From positions 3,658,001 to 3,722,000 of the forward strand of contig NZ_CP152376.1 of the NCBI RefSeq assembly GCF_038784515.1: a stretch of DNA of 64,000 nucleotides, in the 5' to 3' direction. The notes beneath the pieces were generated by a model that did no database searches, was not told the DNA's origin, and saw only the letters and a program-made list of their open reading frames with translations. Source of the DNA: Rhodoferax sp. GW822-FHT02A01. Lineage in GTDB: Bacteria > Pseudomonadota > Gammaproteobacteria > Burkholderiales > Burkholderiaceae_C. Positions 19,646 to 30,366 of this stretch are shown piece after piece. Each line of letters begins with the position of its first letter. Position 1 is the stretch's first letter. Made by a program: the position numbers and the translations under genes.

Positions 19646-21664
19646 TCAGGCGGACCTGAAAGGCTGCTTGCCTTGCCACCACTCCAACACGATTTCGACG
19701 GATTTTCCGACCGTCAGATCCGAGTTGTCGAGCAGCTTGGCATCCTCAGCCGGCTTCAAAGGTGCAACGCTGCGGGTTGTGTCCCGCGCATCGCGCGCTT
19801 CCAAGTCGGCACGAAGGTCTTGCAGTGTAGCTGAAATTCCCTTTGAAATCAACTGCTTATATCTGCGTTCCGCGCGGCATGCGGCGCTGGCGGTGAGAAA
19901 CACCTTGAGCGGGGCAGTCGGGAAAATGACGGTTCCCATGTCGCGCCCATCGGCAACCAGGCCGGGCAACTTGCGGAAATTACGCTGGAAGTCGACCAGG
20001 GCCTCTCGCACCATGGGAAAAGCGGAGACCTTGGACGCATTCATGCCCGCTTCTTCGGTACGGATGGCATCGCTCACGTCTTCGCTGCCGTCAGAGGATT
20101 GCAGCAGGATGCGGCTGCCCTCAAAGCGGATAGGCAGGGCGCGCACGATGGCTGCAATGCGCTCCTGGTTGGCGACTTCCAACGAAATTCCAGCGCGCAT
20201 CGCAACCAGTCCGGTGATGCGGTAGAGGGAGCCGGAGTCCAGGAAGTGGTAACCCAGGATTCGCGCCAGCTCTGCTGCCAGGGTTCCTTTGCCGGAAGCG
20301 GTCGGGCCATCCATGCACAGCACGGGGATGCGCTGCGTGTCTGCGTGCGCCACGGAAAACAGCGTTTCGAAGTAGTCGGGAAAGGTCTTGGCCACACACT
20401 TGGGGTCTTCAATGCGTACGGGCAATCCGGCCGGGTTGAAGGCGGCCAGTGAAAAACACATGGCAACGCGGTGGTCGTCATAGGTGTGAATGGTTCCGGC
20501 CTTCCAATGACCTGCATCTGCTGGCGGTGTCACGCGGATGAAGTCGGAACCTTCTTCCACCGTGGCCCCCAACTTGCGCAACTCGGTTGCCATGGCCGCG
20601 ATGCGATCCGTTTCCTTGACGCGCCAGCTGGCGATATTGCGCAGAGTGGTGGTGCCTCGGGCGTACAAGGCCATGACCGCCAGTGTCATGGCGGCATCCG
20701 GGATGTGGTTGCAATCCAGGTCAATGGCCTTCAGAGGCCAGGAACCGCGGCGGATATTCAGCCAGTTGGGGCCGCTTTCAATCAGTGCACCCATCTTCTG
20801 GGCGGCTTCCATGAAGCGGATGTCACCTTGAATGGAGTCGGCACCCACACCTTGCACGCGAATGCCGTTGTTGCCCGGCGCACCCGAGGCTATGGCGCCA
20901 AGGGCGATGAAATAGCTGGCGCTGGACGCGTCTGCTTCCACGTGCAGGTCACCGGGTGAGCGCAACTTGCAGCCAGCCGGAATAGTGAAGCGCTGCCAAC
21001 CATCGCGCTGCACCTGTACACCGAATTGGGACAACAGGTTAAGCGTGATCTCGATGTAGGGCCGCGAGATCAGTTCACCTAAGACCTCGATGACGATGTC
21101 TTTTTGCGCCACCAGGGGCAGCGCCATCAGCAGCGCCGTCAGGAACTGGCTGGATACATCGCCGCGTACCCGAATGGGCTGATCCAGACACAGAGTGGGC
21201 TGGCCGATGTGAAGCGGCGGAAAGCCATCCTGACCCAGGTAATCGATGTGGCATCCAAGTTGACGCAGTGCATCCACCAGATCACCAATGGGGCGCTCAT
21301 GCATGCGCGGAATGCCACCCAGTTCAAAGTCGCCACCCAGTACAGCCAAAGCCGCCGTGAGCGGGCGCATTGCTGTGCCGGCGTTGCCCAGGAACAGCTT
21401 GGCTTGGGCATTGAGCAGCTTGCCGCCCAAACCGGCGATCTCCACCGTGCTGCCGCTTTGGTTGATCTGGCACCCCAGTGTCCGGAGTGCCACCAGCATC
21501 ACGCGGGTGTCGTCACTGTCCAGCAGATCGTGGATGGCGGTCTTGCCCTCGCACAGGGCGGCCAGTAGCAACACCCGGTTGGAGATGCTCTTGGAGCCGG
21601 GCAGGGTGACGGTGCCGGAAGCTCCGCGTAGCGGGGGGAGGTCGAGAAAGGCGGTGGAAAACAT
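19646..21664 (-). CDS. aroA-cmk: Fused EPSP synthase and (d)CMP kinase
   Basis: One 672-residue chain with two enzymes. Residues 1 to about 440 are 3-phosphoshikimate 1-carboxyvinyltransferase (shikimate pathway, glyphosate target), with [26 protein letters not shown] and the late KETDRI motif. From about residue 450 comes cytidylate kinase, with the P-loop [21 protein letters not shown] and [13 protein letters not shown]. There is no stop or frameshift between them. The start overlaps the tyrA stop by one base (TGATG). The fusion is known in some Burkholderiales; elsewhere these are adjacent separate genes. Confidence 0.95.
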   Translation of the reverse strand: MFSTAFLDLPPLRGASGTVTLPGSKSISNRVLLLAALCEGKTAIHDLLDSDDTRVMLVALRTLGCQINQSGSTVEIAGLGGKLLNAQAKLFLGNAGTAMRPLTAALAVLGGDFELGGIPRMHERPIGDLVDALRQLGCHIDYLGQDGFPPLHIGQPTLCLDQPIRVRGDVSSQFLTALLMALPLVAQKDIVIEVLGELISRPYIEITLNLLSQFGVQVQRDGWQRFTIPAGCKLRSPGDLHVEADASSASYFIALGAIASGAPGNNGIRVQGVGADSIQGDIRFMEAAQKMGALIESGPNWLNIRRGSWPLKAIDLDCNHIPDAAMTLAVMALYARGTTTLRNIASWRVKETDRIAAMATELRKLGATVEEGSDFIRVTPPADAGHWKAGTIHTYDDHRVAMCFSLAAFNPAGLPVRIEDPKCVAKTFPDYFETLFSVAHADTQRIPVLCMDGPTASGKGTLAAELARILGYHFLDSGSLYRITGLVAMRAGISLEVANQERIAAIVRALPIRFEGSRILLQSSDGSEDVSDAIRTEEAGMNASKVSAFPMVREALVDFQRNFRKLPGLVADGRDMGTVIFPTAPLKVFLTASAACRAERRYKQLISKGISATLQDLRADLEARDARDTTRSVAPLKPAEDAKLLDNSDLTVGKSVEIVLEWWQGKQPFRSA

Positions 21665-22539
21665 CAGGATTTGTTTCTGGAGTTCATGCTCCATTGGGCG
21701 CGGGTCAGGCTGGCCTGTTCAATCAGACTTTCCAGACCTTGGGCATCGCTGCTGGAAATCATGGCTTCCAGCGCCTGCAGGCTGCGTTGAAAAAGCTGGC
21801 TTTGCGCCAGCAACTCTTCCCGGTTGGACAGCAAGATGTCGCGCCAGACTTTGGGCTCGCTGGCCGCAATGCGGGTGAAGTCCCGAAAGCCGGGGCCGGC
21901 CAGGGACAGGTATTCCTTGCCTTGGGGTTGGCCGGATATGGCGTTCATGAGCGCAAAGGCAATCAGATGCGGCAGGTGGCTGACTGACGCGAAGGCAGCG
22001 TCGTGTTGCTCCGGTGACATGGTCTGCACGTTGCAACCCAGGCGGCTCCAGACCTCGATGGCCTTTTGCAGCTGCGGCGCCGCAGTGCGTTCAGTGGGAG
22101 TGAGGATGACCTGCTTGCCGACGTACAGGTCGGGATCGGAGTGTTCCACACCGGAAACTTCCTTGCCTGCAATCGGATGGGCTGGCACAAACAAATCCAC
22201 GTGCTCACGCAGGGCGCGCCGGGCGGCATCCACCACATCGCGTTTGGTCGATCCCACGTCCATGATCAGCATGTCGGGCGTGACCAAGTGCTTGATGGCC
22301 TTGAAGCTGGCTTCTGTGGCTGCCACCGGCACGGCAATCAAGACAATGTCTGCTCCAGAGACTGCCAGCAGCGCAGAGGGCGCTTCGATATCGATGATGC
22401 CCATCTTGCGGGCGCGCTCGGTGGTGCTGGGCGATTTGCTGTATCCCACCACGCGTTTGACCAACCCGGCATTCTTCAGCGCCAGGGCGAAAGATCCGCC
22501 CATCAGGCCGCATCCGATCAATCCAAGCTGTTCAAACAT
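21664..22539 (-). CDS. tyrA: Prephenate dehydrogenase
   Basis: NAD(P)-dependent enzyme converting prephenate to 4-hydroxyphenylpyruvate for tyrosine; 291 residues. It has the Rossmann motif [15 protein letters not shown] at the N-terminus, [10 protein letters not shown], and [13 protein letters not shown], the substrate-site region with catalytic His. It is monofunctional, with no chorismate mutase part; that activity is in pheA just upstream. Start at 22539 places the Rossmann fold at the N-terminus; it lies 17 nt after pheA. Confidence 0.95.
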   Translation of the reverse strand: MFEQLGLIGCGLMGGSFALALKNAGLVKRVVGYSKSPSTTERARKMGIIDIEAPSALLAVSGADIVLIAVPVAATEASFKAIKHLVTPDMLIMDVGSTKRDVVDAARRALREHVDLFVPAHPIAGKEVSGVEHSDPDLYVGKQVILTPTERTAAPQLQKAIEVWSRLGCNVQTMSPEQHDAAFASVSHLPHLIAFALMNAISGQPQGKEYLSLAGPGFRDFTRIAASEPKVWRDILLSNREELLAQSQLFQRSLQALEAMISSSDAQGLESLIEQASLTRAQWSMNSRNKS

Positions 22540-22556
22540 GTGCGTTCCTGTGTCGG

Positions 22557-23639
22557 CTAGTCGGCAAGTGGGTAGGTGCCCAGCACTTTGTAGAAAGCAC
22601 AAATACCACGCAGGTCCTGCAAGGCGGCAGCGACATTGGGCTCGGACGGATGGCCTTGCAGATCAATGTAGAAAAAGTACTCCCACTGGCCGGAGCGGGC
22701 CGGGCGGGATTCAAAGCGGGTCATGGATACGCCATGCTCCTTGAGCGGCACCAGCATGTCGTGCACCGCACCGGGACGGTTGGGCACAGACACAACCAGG
22801 CTGGTGCAGTCCTTGCCGGAGGCCTCGGGTGCCGGCATGACGGCAGGCAGGCAGACCATGACAAAACGTGTACGGTTGAAGGCCTCGTCCTGAATGGCTT
22901 GTGCTGCCGTGTGCAGACCGAACTCGGCTCCGGCACGCTCACTGGCAATGGCGGCCCAGGCCGGGTTGGCGGCTGCCAGGCGCGCGCCTTCAGCATTGCT
23001 GGATACGGCCCTGCGCTCGGCATTGGGCAGGTGCGTGCTGAGCCACTGCTGGCACTGCGCCAGGGCCTGCGGATGGGCCAGCACGACTTCGATGTTCTCC
23101 AGCGAAGCCTGGGTGCGCAGCAAATGGTGACGCACCAGCAGGCTGATTTCGCCGACGATGTGCAGCGGTGAGTTCAGCAGCAGATCAAGCGAGCGCGTCA
23201 CCACGCCTTCGGTACTGTTCTCCACCGGGATGACGCCGAACTCCGCTGCGCCCGAGGACGCAGCATGGAACACTTCGTCAAAATTGGCACAGGGCACGTG
23301 CTGGATGCTGGAGCCAAAGAAGCGCAGGGCTGCTTCTTCGCTATACGTGCCCTTGGGGCCCAGGTAGGCCACGCGCTGGGGTGCTTCCAGCGCGCGGCAG
23401 GCAGACATGATTTCGCGCCAGATCAGCGCCAGACTGGAGTCCTTGATGGGGCCCTTGTTGGCACTCTGCACACCATGGATGACCTGGGCTTCGCGCTCAG
23501 GACGGAAGACGGCAGAACCTTCGGCGCGCTTGATTTCACCCACTTCGTTGGCCAAGGAGGCGCGGCGGTTGAGGGCTGCTAACAGCTCCTGGTCTACAGC
23601 GTCGATCAGGACGCGCAATTCGGAAAGCGTTTTGGCCAT
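22557..23639 (-). CDS. pheA: P-protein: chorismate mutase / prephenate dehydratase
   Basis: Bifunctional phenylalanine-pathway enzyme, 360 residues: an AroQ-type chorismate mutase at residues 1-90 (LRVLIDAVDQELLAALNRRA), then prephenate dehydratase (RVAYLGPKGTYSEEAA, VIPVENSTEGVVTRSLDLL), then a C-terminal ACT domain (TSLVVSVPNRPGAVHDMLVPL, FESRPA) for feedback control by phenylalanine. It lies between serC and tyrA on the minus strand with short gaps. Confidence 0.96.
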   Translation of the reverse strand: MAKTLSELRVLIDAVDQELLAALNRRASLANEVGEIKRAEGSAVFRPEREAQVIHGVQSANKGPIKDSSLALIWREIMSACRALEAPQRVAYLGPKGTYSEEAALRFFGSSIQHVPCANFDEVFHAASSGAAEFGVIPVENSTEGVVTRSLDLLLNSPLHIVGEISLLVRHHLLRTQASLENIEVVLAHPQALAQCQQWLSTHLPNAERRAVSSNAEGARLAAANPAWAAIASERAGAEFGLHTAAQAIQDEAFNRTRFVMVCLPAVMPAPEASGKDCTSLVVSVPNRPGAVHDMLVPLKEHGVSMTRFESRPARSGQWEYFFYIDLQGHPSEPNVAAALQDLRGICAFYKVLGTYPLAD

Positions 23640-23645
23640 AGTGCT

Positions 23646-24773
23646 CTAACCGTGGGTCCGTTCAAACTCTTGCATATAGGAAACCAGCGCCTGCACACCT
23701 TCGAGCGGCATGGCGTTGTAGATGCTGGCGCGCATGCCGCCAACTGACTTGTGCCCCTTGAGCTGGAGCAGGCCAGCGTCCTTGGCGCCGATGAGAAAGG
23801 CCTCGTTCAACGACTCGTCGCGCAAGAAGAAAGGCACGTTCATATGTGAGCGGCATTCCTTCTGCACCCTATTGAAATACAGTCCAGACGCATCAATGGT
23901 GCGGTACAACAACTCTGCCTTGGCCTTGTTGGCTGCTTCCATGGCCACCACACCACCCTGGCGTTTGAGCCATTGGAAAATCAGCCCCGCCATGTAGATG
24001 GCGTAGGTAGGCGGCGTGTTGTACATCGACTGGTTCTTGGCGACGGTCTGGTAGTTGAACGCGCTGGGGCAGATGGCCATTGCATGGCCCAGCAGATCTT
24101 CACGTACCACCACCAATGTCAGTCCCGCCGGGCCCAGATTCTTCTGGGCGCCGCCAAAAGCCAATCCCACGCGGCTCCAGTCCACGCCGCGCGAAGCGAC
24201 ATGGGAGGAGAAGTCGATGACCAATTCGGCCTTGGAGCCCAGCGCTTTCAGATCGGGCAGCGTATGGAATTCGATACCGTTGATAGTCTCGTTGGAGCAG
24301 ATGTGCACATAGCTGGCGCTCTCGCTGAGCTCCCAGGTCTGTGGTGCCGGGATGTGGGTAAAGCCTTCAGACTTGCCACTTGCGGCAATGTGTGCGTTGC
24401 AGTACTTGCCAGCTTCCGTAAAAGACTTCTCGCTCCAGCTGCCGGTCAGCACAAAGTCGGCACCGCCGGTTTGCGAAGCGCCTGACCTCAGAGTGCTGAG
24501 GTTCAGCGGGACGATGGCGTTTTCGGCCAGTCCGCCGCCTTGCATGAACAGAATTTGGAAGTTGGCTGGCACCGCAAGCAGCTCACGCAGATCGGCCTCC
24601 GCCTGCGTGTAGATGGAAATGAATTCCTTGCCACGGTGGCTCATTTCCATCACGCCCATGCCGCAGCGCTTGCCGCTGGCATCCGGCCAGTTGAGCATCT
24701 CGTCAGCGGCCTGGGTCAGGACTTCCTGCGGCAGGGTCGCAGGTCCGGCGGAAAAGTTGTATGGGCGTTGCAT
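23646..24773 (-). CDS. serC: Phosphoserine aminotransferase
   Basis: PLP aminotransferase of serine (and pyridoxine) synthesis, 375 residues. The N-terminus [15 protein letters not shown] is the family hallmark; the PLP lysine is in [12 protein letters not shown], and [12 protein letters not shown] is the conserved C-terminal substrate site. It lies 14 nt after gyrA and 6 nt before pheA, in the conserved gyrA-serC-pheA order. Confidence 0.97.
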   Translation of the reverse strand: MQRPYNFSAGPATLPQEVLTQAADEMLNWPDASGKRCGMGVMEMSHRGKEFISIYTQAEADLRELLAVPANFQILFMQGGGLAENAIVPLNLSTLRSGASQTGGADFVLTGSWSEKSFTEAGKYCNAHIAASGKSEGFTHIPAPQTWELSESASYVHICSNETINGIEFHTLPDLKALGSKAELVIDFSSHVASRGVDWSRVGLAFGGAQKNLGPAGLTLVVVREDLLGHAMAICPSAFNYQTVAKNQSMYNTPPTYAIYMAGLIFQWLKRQGGVVAMEAANKAKAELLYRTIDASGLYFNRVQKECRSHMNVPFFLRDESLNEAFLIGAKDAGLLQLKGHKSVGGMRASIYNAMPLEGVQALVSYMQEFERTHG

Positions 24774-24787
24774 TCGTCCCGCCTCTG

Positions 24788-27415
24788 TTATGCGGTTTCG
24801 TCTGCAGGGCCCTCGTCCGCATCTGCCGCCTGGGCATCGTTTTCCACGATGCGCTGCAGACCGCTCAGCTTGGAGCCTTCGTCCAGACCAATAAGAGTGA
24901 CACCCTGAGTCGCGCGACCCAGTTCACGGATTTCTGCGACGCGGGTACGAACCAGCACGCCCTTGTCGGTGATGAGCATGATCTCGTCATCCACATGCAC
25001 CAAGGTGGCTGCAACGACCTTGCCGTTGCGCTCGGATTGCTGGATGGCAATCATCCCCTTGGTGCCGCGTCCATGGCGGGTGTACTCGGTGATGCTGGTG
25101 CGTTTGCCATAACCGTTTTCGGTGGCGGTCAGAACGCTTTGCTCTTCGTCTTCGGCAACCAGCATAGCGATCACGCCCTGGCCGTCTTCGAGCATCATGC
25201 CGCGCACGCCACGGGCATTGCGGCCCATGGGGCGCACATCGTTTTCATCAAAGCGCACTGCCTTGCCACCATCGCTGAACAGCATCACGTCGTGCTTGCC
25301 GTCGGTCAGTGCCGCACCAATCAGGTAGTCACCTTCGTCCAGGTCCACGGCAATGATGCCGGCCTTGCGCGGGTTGCTGAATTCATCAAGCGCGGTCTTC
25401 TTGACCGTGCCCATGCTGGTGGCCATGAACACATACTGGTCGGCAGGGAAGCTGCGCTTCTCTCCGGTAAGCGGAAGTACCACCGTGATCTTTTCACCGT
25501 CCTGCAGCGGGAACATGTTGACGATAGGGCGGCCGCGCGATCCGCGCGATCCCTGCGGAACTTCCCAGACCTTGAGCCAGTACAGGCGGCCCCGGTTGGA
25601 GAAGCACAGGATGTAGTCGTGGGTGTTGGCCACGAAGAGCTGGTCGACCCAATCGTCTTCCTTGGTGGCGGTGGCCTGCTTGCCACGGCCACCACGCTTT
25701 TGCGCCCGGTATTCGCCCAATGGCTGGCTCTTGATATAGCCACTGTGGCTCATGGTCACCACCATGTCGGTGGGGGTGATCAGATCTTCGGTGGATAGGT
25801 CAAAAGAGGAGTGCTCGACCAGACTGCGACGCGCGCCCAGCTTGGTCTGGCCGAATTCCTGTTTGACGTGGCCCAGCTCTTCACCAATGATGGTGGAGAC
25901 GCGCTCAGGCTTGGCCAGAATGTCCAGCAGGTCTTCGATCTCGGCCATGACTTCCTTGTACTCGGCCACGATCTTGTCCTGCTCCAGCCCAGTCAGGCGT
26001 TGCAGACGCATCTGCAGAATTTCCTGGGCTTGCGTGTCAGACAGGCGATACAGGCCGTCGGAGCCCATACCGTACTGCTTTTCCAGACCGTCTGGCCGGT
26101 AGTCATCGGCATTCACCACGCCTCCGTCCGCACGGGTGCGGGTGAGCATCTCGCGCACCAACTGGCTGTCCCAAGGGCGGTTCATCAACTCGACCTTGGC
26201 CACCGGCGGTGTGGGTGATTCGCGGATGATGCGGATGAATTCATCGATGTTGGCCAGCGCCACGGCCAGGCCTTCCAGCACATGTCCGCGTTCACGCGCC
26301 TTGCGCAAGTTGAACACTGTGCGGCGTGTCACCACTTCGCGCCGGTGATTCAGGAAGACCTCGATCAGGTCTTTCAGATTGCACAGCTTGGGCTGGCCGT
26401 TGACCAGGGCCACCATGTTGATGCCGAAGGTGTCTTGCAGCTGGGTCTGTTTATAGAGGTTGTTCAGCACAACTTCCGGCACTTCACCGCGCTTGAGCTC
26501 GATCACCAACCGCATGCCAGATTTGTCGGACTCGTCTTGGATGTGGCTGATGCCTTCGATCTTCTTTTCGTGCACCAGTTCGGCCATACGTTCCTGCAGC
26601 GTCTTCTTGTTGACCTGGTAGGGCAGCTCATCCACGATGATGGCTTGGCGTTGACCTTTGTCAATGTCTTCAAAATGGCAACGGGCTCGCATCACCACGC
26701 GGCCACGACCGGTGCGATAGCCTTCCTTGACCCCATTGATGCCGTAAATAATGCCGGCGGTTGGGAAGTCTGGCGCCGGAATAATGTCCATCAAGTCATC
26801 AATGCTGGCTTCGGGGTTGCGAAGCATGTGCAGGCAGGCATCAACGACTTCATTCAGATTGTGGGGCGGGATGTTGGTGGCCATACCCACGGCGATACCG
26901 CCGGAGCCATTGACCAGCAGGTTGGGGATGCGGGTCGGCAACACCAGCGGCTCTTTTTCTGAACCGTCATAGTTCGGCCCGAAGTCCACCGTTTCCTTGT
27001 CCAGATCGGCCAGCAACTCGTGTGCGATCTTGGCCAGCCGGATTTCGGTGTACCGCATGGCCGCCGCGTTGTCGCCATCTACCGAGCCGAAATTGCCCTG
27101 GCCATCGACCAGCATATGGCGCATGGAAAAATCCTGGGCCATCCGCACAATGGTGTCATACACGGATTGGTCGCCGTGCGGGTGGTATTTACCGATCACG
27201 TCACCGACGATACGGGCCGACTTTTTGTAGGCCCTATTCCAGTCGTTGTTGAGTTCGTGCATGGCAAACAACACACGTCTGTGCACCGGCTTGAGGCCAT
27301 CCCGTGCGTCGGGCAAAGCGCGACCCACAATCACGCTCATGGCGTAGTCTAGGTAACTGCGCCGCATTTCCTCTTCGAGGCTGATGGGCAGGGTTTCTTT
27401 GGCGAACTGGGTCAT
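24788..27415 (-). CDS. gyrA: DNA gyrase subunit A
   Basis: Breakage-reunion subunit of DNA gyrase, 875 residues. The catalytic Tyr lies in the [10 protein letters not shown] region; the winged-helix quinolone region reads [18 protein letters not shown]; the C-terminal beta-pinwheel contains the GyrA box QKRGGRGKQ. The residue aligned with E. coli Ser83 is Gln here (see findings). Start at 27415 ([17 protein letters not shown]) matches the family. It heads the serC-pheA-tyrA series. Confidence 0.97.
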   Translation of the reverse strand: MTQFAKETLPISLEEEMRRSYLDYAMSVIVGRALPDARDGLKPVHRRVLFAMHELNNDWNRAYKKSARIVGDVIGKYHPHGDQSVYDTIVRMAQDFSMRHMLVDGQGNFGSVDGDNAAAMRYTEIRLAKIAHELLADLDKETVDFGPNYDGSEKEPLVLPTRIPNLLVNGSGGIAVGMATNIPPHNLNEVVDACLHMLRNPEASIDDLMDIIPAPDFPTAGIIYGINGVKEGYRTGRGRVVMRARCHFEDIDKGQRQAIIVDELPYQVNKKTLQERMAELVHEKKIEGISHIQDESDKSGMRLVIELKRGEVPEVVLNNLYKQTQLQDTFGINMVALVNGQPKLCNLKDLIEVFLNHRREVVTRRTVFNLRKARERGHVLEGLAVALANIDEFIRIIRESPTPPVAKVELMNRPWDSQLVREMLTRTRADGGVVNADDYRPDGLEKQYGMGSDGLYRLSDTQAQEILQMRLQRLTGLEQDKIVAEYKEVMAEIEDLLDILAKPERVSTIIGEELGHVKQEFGQTKLGARRSLVEHSSFDLSTEDLITPTDMVVTMSHSGYIKSQPLGEYRAQKRGGRGKQATATKEDDWVDQLFVANTHDYILCFSNRGRLYWLKVWEVPQGSRGSRGRPIVNMFPLQDGEKITVVLPLTGEKRSFPADQYVFMATSMGTVKKTALDEFSNPRKAGIIAVDLDEGDYLIGAALTDGKHDVMLFSDGGKAVRFDENDVRPMGRNARGVRGMMLEDGQGVIAMLVAEDEEQSVLTATENGYGKRTSITEYTRHGRGTKGMIAIQQSERNGKVVAATLVHVDDEIMLITDKGVLVRTRVAEIRELGRATQGVTLIGLDEGSKLSGLQRIVENDAQAADADEGPADETA

Positions 27416-27511
27416 GGAGGATTGTGGCTATGTCTGGGACAACCCGACATTGTACGTTCCACCTTCTGGCGTGGTTTGCCCGGTGCCTCAACCTGTAATA
27501 AGGTGTTTTTT

Positions 27512-27535
27512 GCATATGGTTTCCCGGGCATATGC
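27512..27535. repeat. Inverted repeat in the gyrA-ompA gap
   Basis: GCATATG and CATATGC form a perfect 7-bp inverted repeat around a 10-nt spacer, between the divergent gyrA and ompA genes. It could be an operator or the top of a hairpin; no T run follows. Confidence 0.4.
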
Positions 27536-27657
27536 TTAGGAAAATTGCTGCGACTGTGGCACAATGGTGGCTAACGCTCTGGGGCTGAGGAAGCCAATCA
27601 GGACGTTTTCAATTTAATCGCAGCCCCGCTGCAGTTTGCTCAGTACAAAGGAAAGTC

Positions 27658-28314
27658 ATGAAACTAATCAATAAAGTGGCAATTGTCATCGCTACCGCAG
27701 CACTTGCTTCCGTGGCGGGCGCTCAAGAAATCCATAACTGGAAAAGCGGCGCTGGCGATGTCTGGAAAGACGCTGCTGGTGAATGCTGGCGCGATGGAAG
27801 CTGGACTCCCGCAACTGCTGCTCCCGATTGTGATGGCGCGATTGCTCCCAAGGCTGCCGAACCAGCTCCCGCTCCTGCACCTGCACCCGCTCCGGCAGCT
27901 GCTCCCGCGCCAGCTCCCAAGGCTGCTGCACCAGCACCTGCTCCCGTAGTTGCAGCTCCCGCCAAGGTCACTTACGCTGCTGAAGCTTTCTTCGACTTTG
28001 ACAAGTCCGTGCTCAAGCCCGAAGGCAAGGCCAAGTTGGACGATCTGGTGAGCAAGGTCAAGGCCATCAACCTGGAAGTGATCATTGCAGTGGGTCACAC
28101 CGACTCTGTTGGTACCGACGCATACAACCAGAAGCTGTCGGTTGCACGTTCTGAAGCTGTCAAGGCTTACCTGGTGTCCAAGGGCATCGAAAAGAACCGC
28201 GTGTACACCGAAGGCAAGGGCGAGAAGAACCCCGTTGCTGACAACAAGACTTCTGAAGGACGCGCCAAGAACCGCCGCGTTGAAATCGAAGTGGTTGGAA
28301 CACGTGCCAACTAA
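27658..28314 (+). CDS. OmpA-family outer-membrane lipoprotein-like / peptidoglycan-binding protein
   Basis: A 218-residue secreted protein. A signal peptide (residues 1-22, cleavage after SVAGA) precedes a small Trp-rich segment, a Pro/Ala linker of about 45 residues, and a C-terminal OmpA-like peptidoglycan-binding domain (FFDFDKSVLKPEGKAKLDDL, VGHTDSVGTDAYNQKLSVAR, RAKNRRVEIEV). No beta-barrel is present, so it probably spans the periplasm rather than forming a pore. It is divergent from gyrA, ends in a strong terminator, and precedes ubiG as in related bacteria. Confidence 0.92.
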   Translation: MKLINKVAIVIATAALASVAGAQEIHNWKSGAGDVWKDAAGECWRDGSWTPATAAPDCDGAIAPKAAEPAPAPAPAPAPAAAPAPAPKAAAPAPAPVVAAPAKVTYAAEAFFDFDKSVLKPEGKAKLDDLVSKVKAINLEVIIAVGHTDSVGTDAYNQKLSVARSEAVKAYLVSKGIEKNRVYTEGKGEKNPVADNKTSEGRAKNRRVEIEVVGTRAN

Positions 28315-28338
28315 TCTGGCTTAGTCCACTTAGTGAAA

Positions 28339-28363
28339 GAGCCCGCTTCGGCGGGCTTTTTTC
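28339..28363 (+). terminator. Rho-independent terminator of the ompA-like gene
   Basis: AGCCCGC-TTCG-GCGGGCT followed by six Ts: a stable UUCG tetraloop hairpin right after the gene. Confidence 0.92.
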
Positions 28364-28385
28364 ATGGCCGATGGATAATGCACGC

Positions 28386-29099
28386 ATGAACACACACGTC
28401 AACGCTGACCCGGCCGAATTGGCCAAATTCTCGGATCTCGCCCACCGCTGGTGGGACCGGGAGAGTGAATTCCGGCCCTTGCATCAGATCAACCCCCTGC
28501 GCCTGGAATGGATCAACGGCATTTGTCCGGTTCAGGGATTGAAGACAGTGGACGTCGGTTGCGGCGGCGGCATATTGACCGACTCCCTTGCACGTAAAGG
28601 GGCGCAGGCTTTGGGCATCGATTTGTCTACCAAGGCATTGAGGGTCGCACAACTGCATGCCATGGAAGCCCAGACGCCGAACGTCAGCTACCGCGAGGTA
28701 AGTGCCGAGGCGCTGGCTGAAGAGGCTCCTGCCCAATTTGACATGGTTACCTGCATGGAGATGTTGGAGCACGTTCCAGACCCGGCGTCTATCGTCAAGG
28801 CCTGCGCGACTTTGGTGAAGCCGGGCGGCTGGGTCTTCTTTTCAACGCTCAATCGCAGTGCAAAATCCTTCCTGCTGGCCATTGTGGGTGCCGAATATGT
28901 GCTCAATATGCTGCCCAGAGGTACGCATGAATACGCAAAAATGGTGCGTCCCAACGAGTTGGCGTCCTATTGTCGAGGAGCGGAGTTGGATTTGCGCCAC
29001 ACAAAGGGTATGTCTTACAACCCTTTGACCAAGCGCTACTGGCTCAATAGTGATACCAGTGTGAACTACCTGATCGCCACGCAAAGGCCAATGGCGTAA
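28386..29099 (+). CDS. ubiG: Ubiquinone biosynthesis O-methyltransferase
   Basis: SAM-dependent methyltransferase carrying out both O-methylations of ubiquinone synthesis; 237 residues. It has the family start ELAKFSDLAHRWWDRESEFRPLH, motif I DVGCGGGILTDSLA, VTCMEMLEHVPDP and the C-terminal DTSVNYL. The ATG at 28386 fits the family N-terminus. It lies 5 nt before gph, a common proteobacterial pair. Confidence 0.96.
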   Translation: MNTHVNADPAELAKFSDLAHRWWDRESEFRPLHQINPLRLEWINGICPVQGLKTVDVGCGGGILTDSLARKGAQALGIDLSTKALRVAQLHAMEAQTPNVSYREVSAEALAEEAPAQFDMVTCMEMLEHVPDPASIVKACATLVKPGGWVFFSTLNRSAKSFLLAIVGAEYVLNMLPRGTHEYAKMVRPNELASYCRGAELDLRHTKGMSYNPLTKRYWLNSDTSVNYLIATQRPMA

Positions 29100-29104
29100 C
29101 CCCC

Positions 29105-29773
29105 ATGCGTTTTGAGAACGTGACCGCCGTGCTGTTTGATCTGGACGGCACTTTGATAGACAGCGCCCCTGATTTGGGCGCAGCGGCAGATCAGATGCGG
29201 GTAAGCCGCGGTCTGCCATCTTTGCCACTGGAGGCATATCGCCACATGGCCGGCGCAGGTGCTCGAGGGATGCTGTCTGTGGCCTTTGGATTGACACCAA
29301 AGGATGCCGAATTCGAGGCGCTCCGGGAGGAGTTCTTCAGCAATTACGAAGCCTGCATGACTCAGCGCACTTATGTGTTTGAGGGAATTGCCGACATGCT
29401 CGACGATTTGAGACGACGCGGGCTGCTTTGGGGCGTGGTGACTAACAAGTCCGCACGCTTTACTGATCCCTTGACGCGCGCAATGCCTTTATTTGCAACA
29501 GCCAGTACGGTGATCAGCGGAGACACAACTCCGTACTCCAAACCTCATCCAGAGCCCTTGCTGGAAGCGGCGCGCCGTTTGGGGGTGATTCCTGGGCGTT
29601 GCGTCTATGTGGGAGACGATGAAAGGGATATTGTGGCCGGTCGTGCCGCGGGCATGGGGACTGTGGCCGCAGACTACGGATACTTGGGGGAGAAGTCTGA
29701 TACGGCATCCTGGGGGGCAGATATCCGGATTAATTCTCCAATGGAGCTCTTGCAATGGCTGCAAGCGGCCTAA
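29105..29773 (+). CDS. gph: Phosphoglycolate phosphatase
   Basis: HAD-superfamily hydrolase, 222 residues, removing phosphate from 2-phosphoglycolate. The HAD motifs are present: nucleophile in LFDLDGTLIDSAPD, Thr/Asn motif GVVTNKS, Lys in SKPHPEPL and acidic motif VGDDERDIVAG. It directly follows ubiG. Its 3' end probably contains the ssrA promoter. Confidence 0.93.
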   Translation: MRFENVTAVLFDLDGTLIDSAPDLGAAADQMRVSRGLPSLPLEAYRHMAGAGARGMLSVAFGLTPKDAEFEALREEFFSNYEACMTQRTYVFEGIADMLDDLRRRGLLWGVVTNKSARFTDPLTRAMPLFATASTVISGDTTPYSKPHPEPLLEAARRLGVIPGRCVYVGDDERDIVAGRAAGMGTVAADYGYLGEKSDTASWGADIRINSPMELLQWLQAA

Positions 29774-29776
29774 AAT
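29750..29776 (+). promoter_or_regulatory. Putative ssrA promoter
   Basis: A TTGCAA -35-like box and TAAAAT -10-like box lie 15 bp apart, ending 10 nt before the tmRNA 5' end. The spacer is short, so this is tentative. Confidence 0.45.
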
Positions 29777-29785
29777 AAGGTCTGA

Positions 29786-30162
29786 GGGGCTGCACTGGTT
29801 TCGACGTGGATTCGGACGCGCAGCAGGGCATGTCGAGCTGAATGCGCTCGTAAAACAGATTCAAACAAACTAACTGCAAACGACGAACGTTTCGCACTCG
29901 CTGCTTAATTGCACGTGAGCCTCACAACAGCAAGCCGATAGGCTGGGCAAGGGCGGCGCAAGCCGTCCAGGCTGTGGGGTAATTTCATTCGGCTGGGTCC
30001 GTTCTGGGTAACTTAGGGCGGGTCGAGAAAATAGGTTGCTGGCGTCTTGTATAGCGTGCCACTGCGCGATATGAGGGGCGAGATCCAAATCAGACGGCTA
30101 CACATGTAGAACTGTTCGAAGAAGGTTTGCGGACGGGGGTTCAAATCCCCCCAGCTCCACCA
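29786..30162 (+). ncRNA. ssrA: Transfer-messenger RNA
   Basis: tmRNA rescues stalled ribosomes. The 5' end GGGGCTGCACTGGTTTCGAC and the 3' end GGTTCAAATCC..CCCAGCTCCACCA form the tRNA-like half, with the T-arm and CCA encoded. The tag reading frame resumes at GCA (29876) and gives ANDERFALAA then TAA (29906-29908), the usual betaproteobacterial tag. The 3' end is the integration site for the two elements downstream and was restored by the first element. Confidence 0.97.
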
Positions 30163-30210
30163 TACCCCCTGACAAAGGCCGCCAAGATTAACCGCTTGGC
30201 GGCCTTTTTC
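30145..30210. repeat. attL: ssrA 3' end plus terminator, copy 1
   Basis: A 66-bp stretch repeated at 57139-57204 with only two visible differences. It contains the last 18 bases of tmRNA and the terminator hairpin (30171-30210), so element 1 carries its own copy of the host terminator. Confidence 0.9.
30171..30210 (+). terminator. ssrA terminator, copy carried by element 1
   Basis: GGCCGCCAAG pairs with CTTGGCGGCC around a short loop and is followed by TTTTTC. The same hairpin recurs at 57165-57204. Confidence 0.88.
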
Positions 30211-30276
30211 TTTGGAAAATCAGTCACTTACGCTCTAGTAGGCACCAAAGACCGCTATTGACTGCCAAACCATGTT

Positions 30277-30366
30277 GGGGGTACAAACGGGGGGAGAAAA
30301 GGCGAAATTAGTCGAATTTCGATGCTGTACCCCCAAAGCCATACCCCCACCAAGAACCGTACCCCC
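30277..30366. repeat. Left-end GGGGGTAC motifs, probable integrase arm sites
   Basis: GGGGGTAC occurs at 30277-30284 and inverted as TACCCCC at 30328-30334, 30342-30348 and 30360-30366, the last abutting the integrase ATG. Two direct copies lie at the right end (50910-50929). Placement at both ends of one element suggests arm-type integrase sites, which would also let integrase repress its own translation or transcription. Confidence 0.6.

Noticed and set aside
24761..25798. 345-codon open frame antisense to gyrA
   Set aside because: Antisense to a strongly supported gene; no motifs.
27840..27965. Tandem repeat in the ompA-like gene
   Set aside because: It is an ordinary Pro/Ala periplasmic linker.
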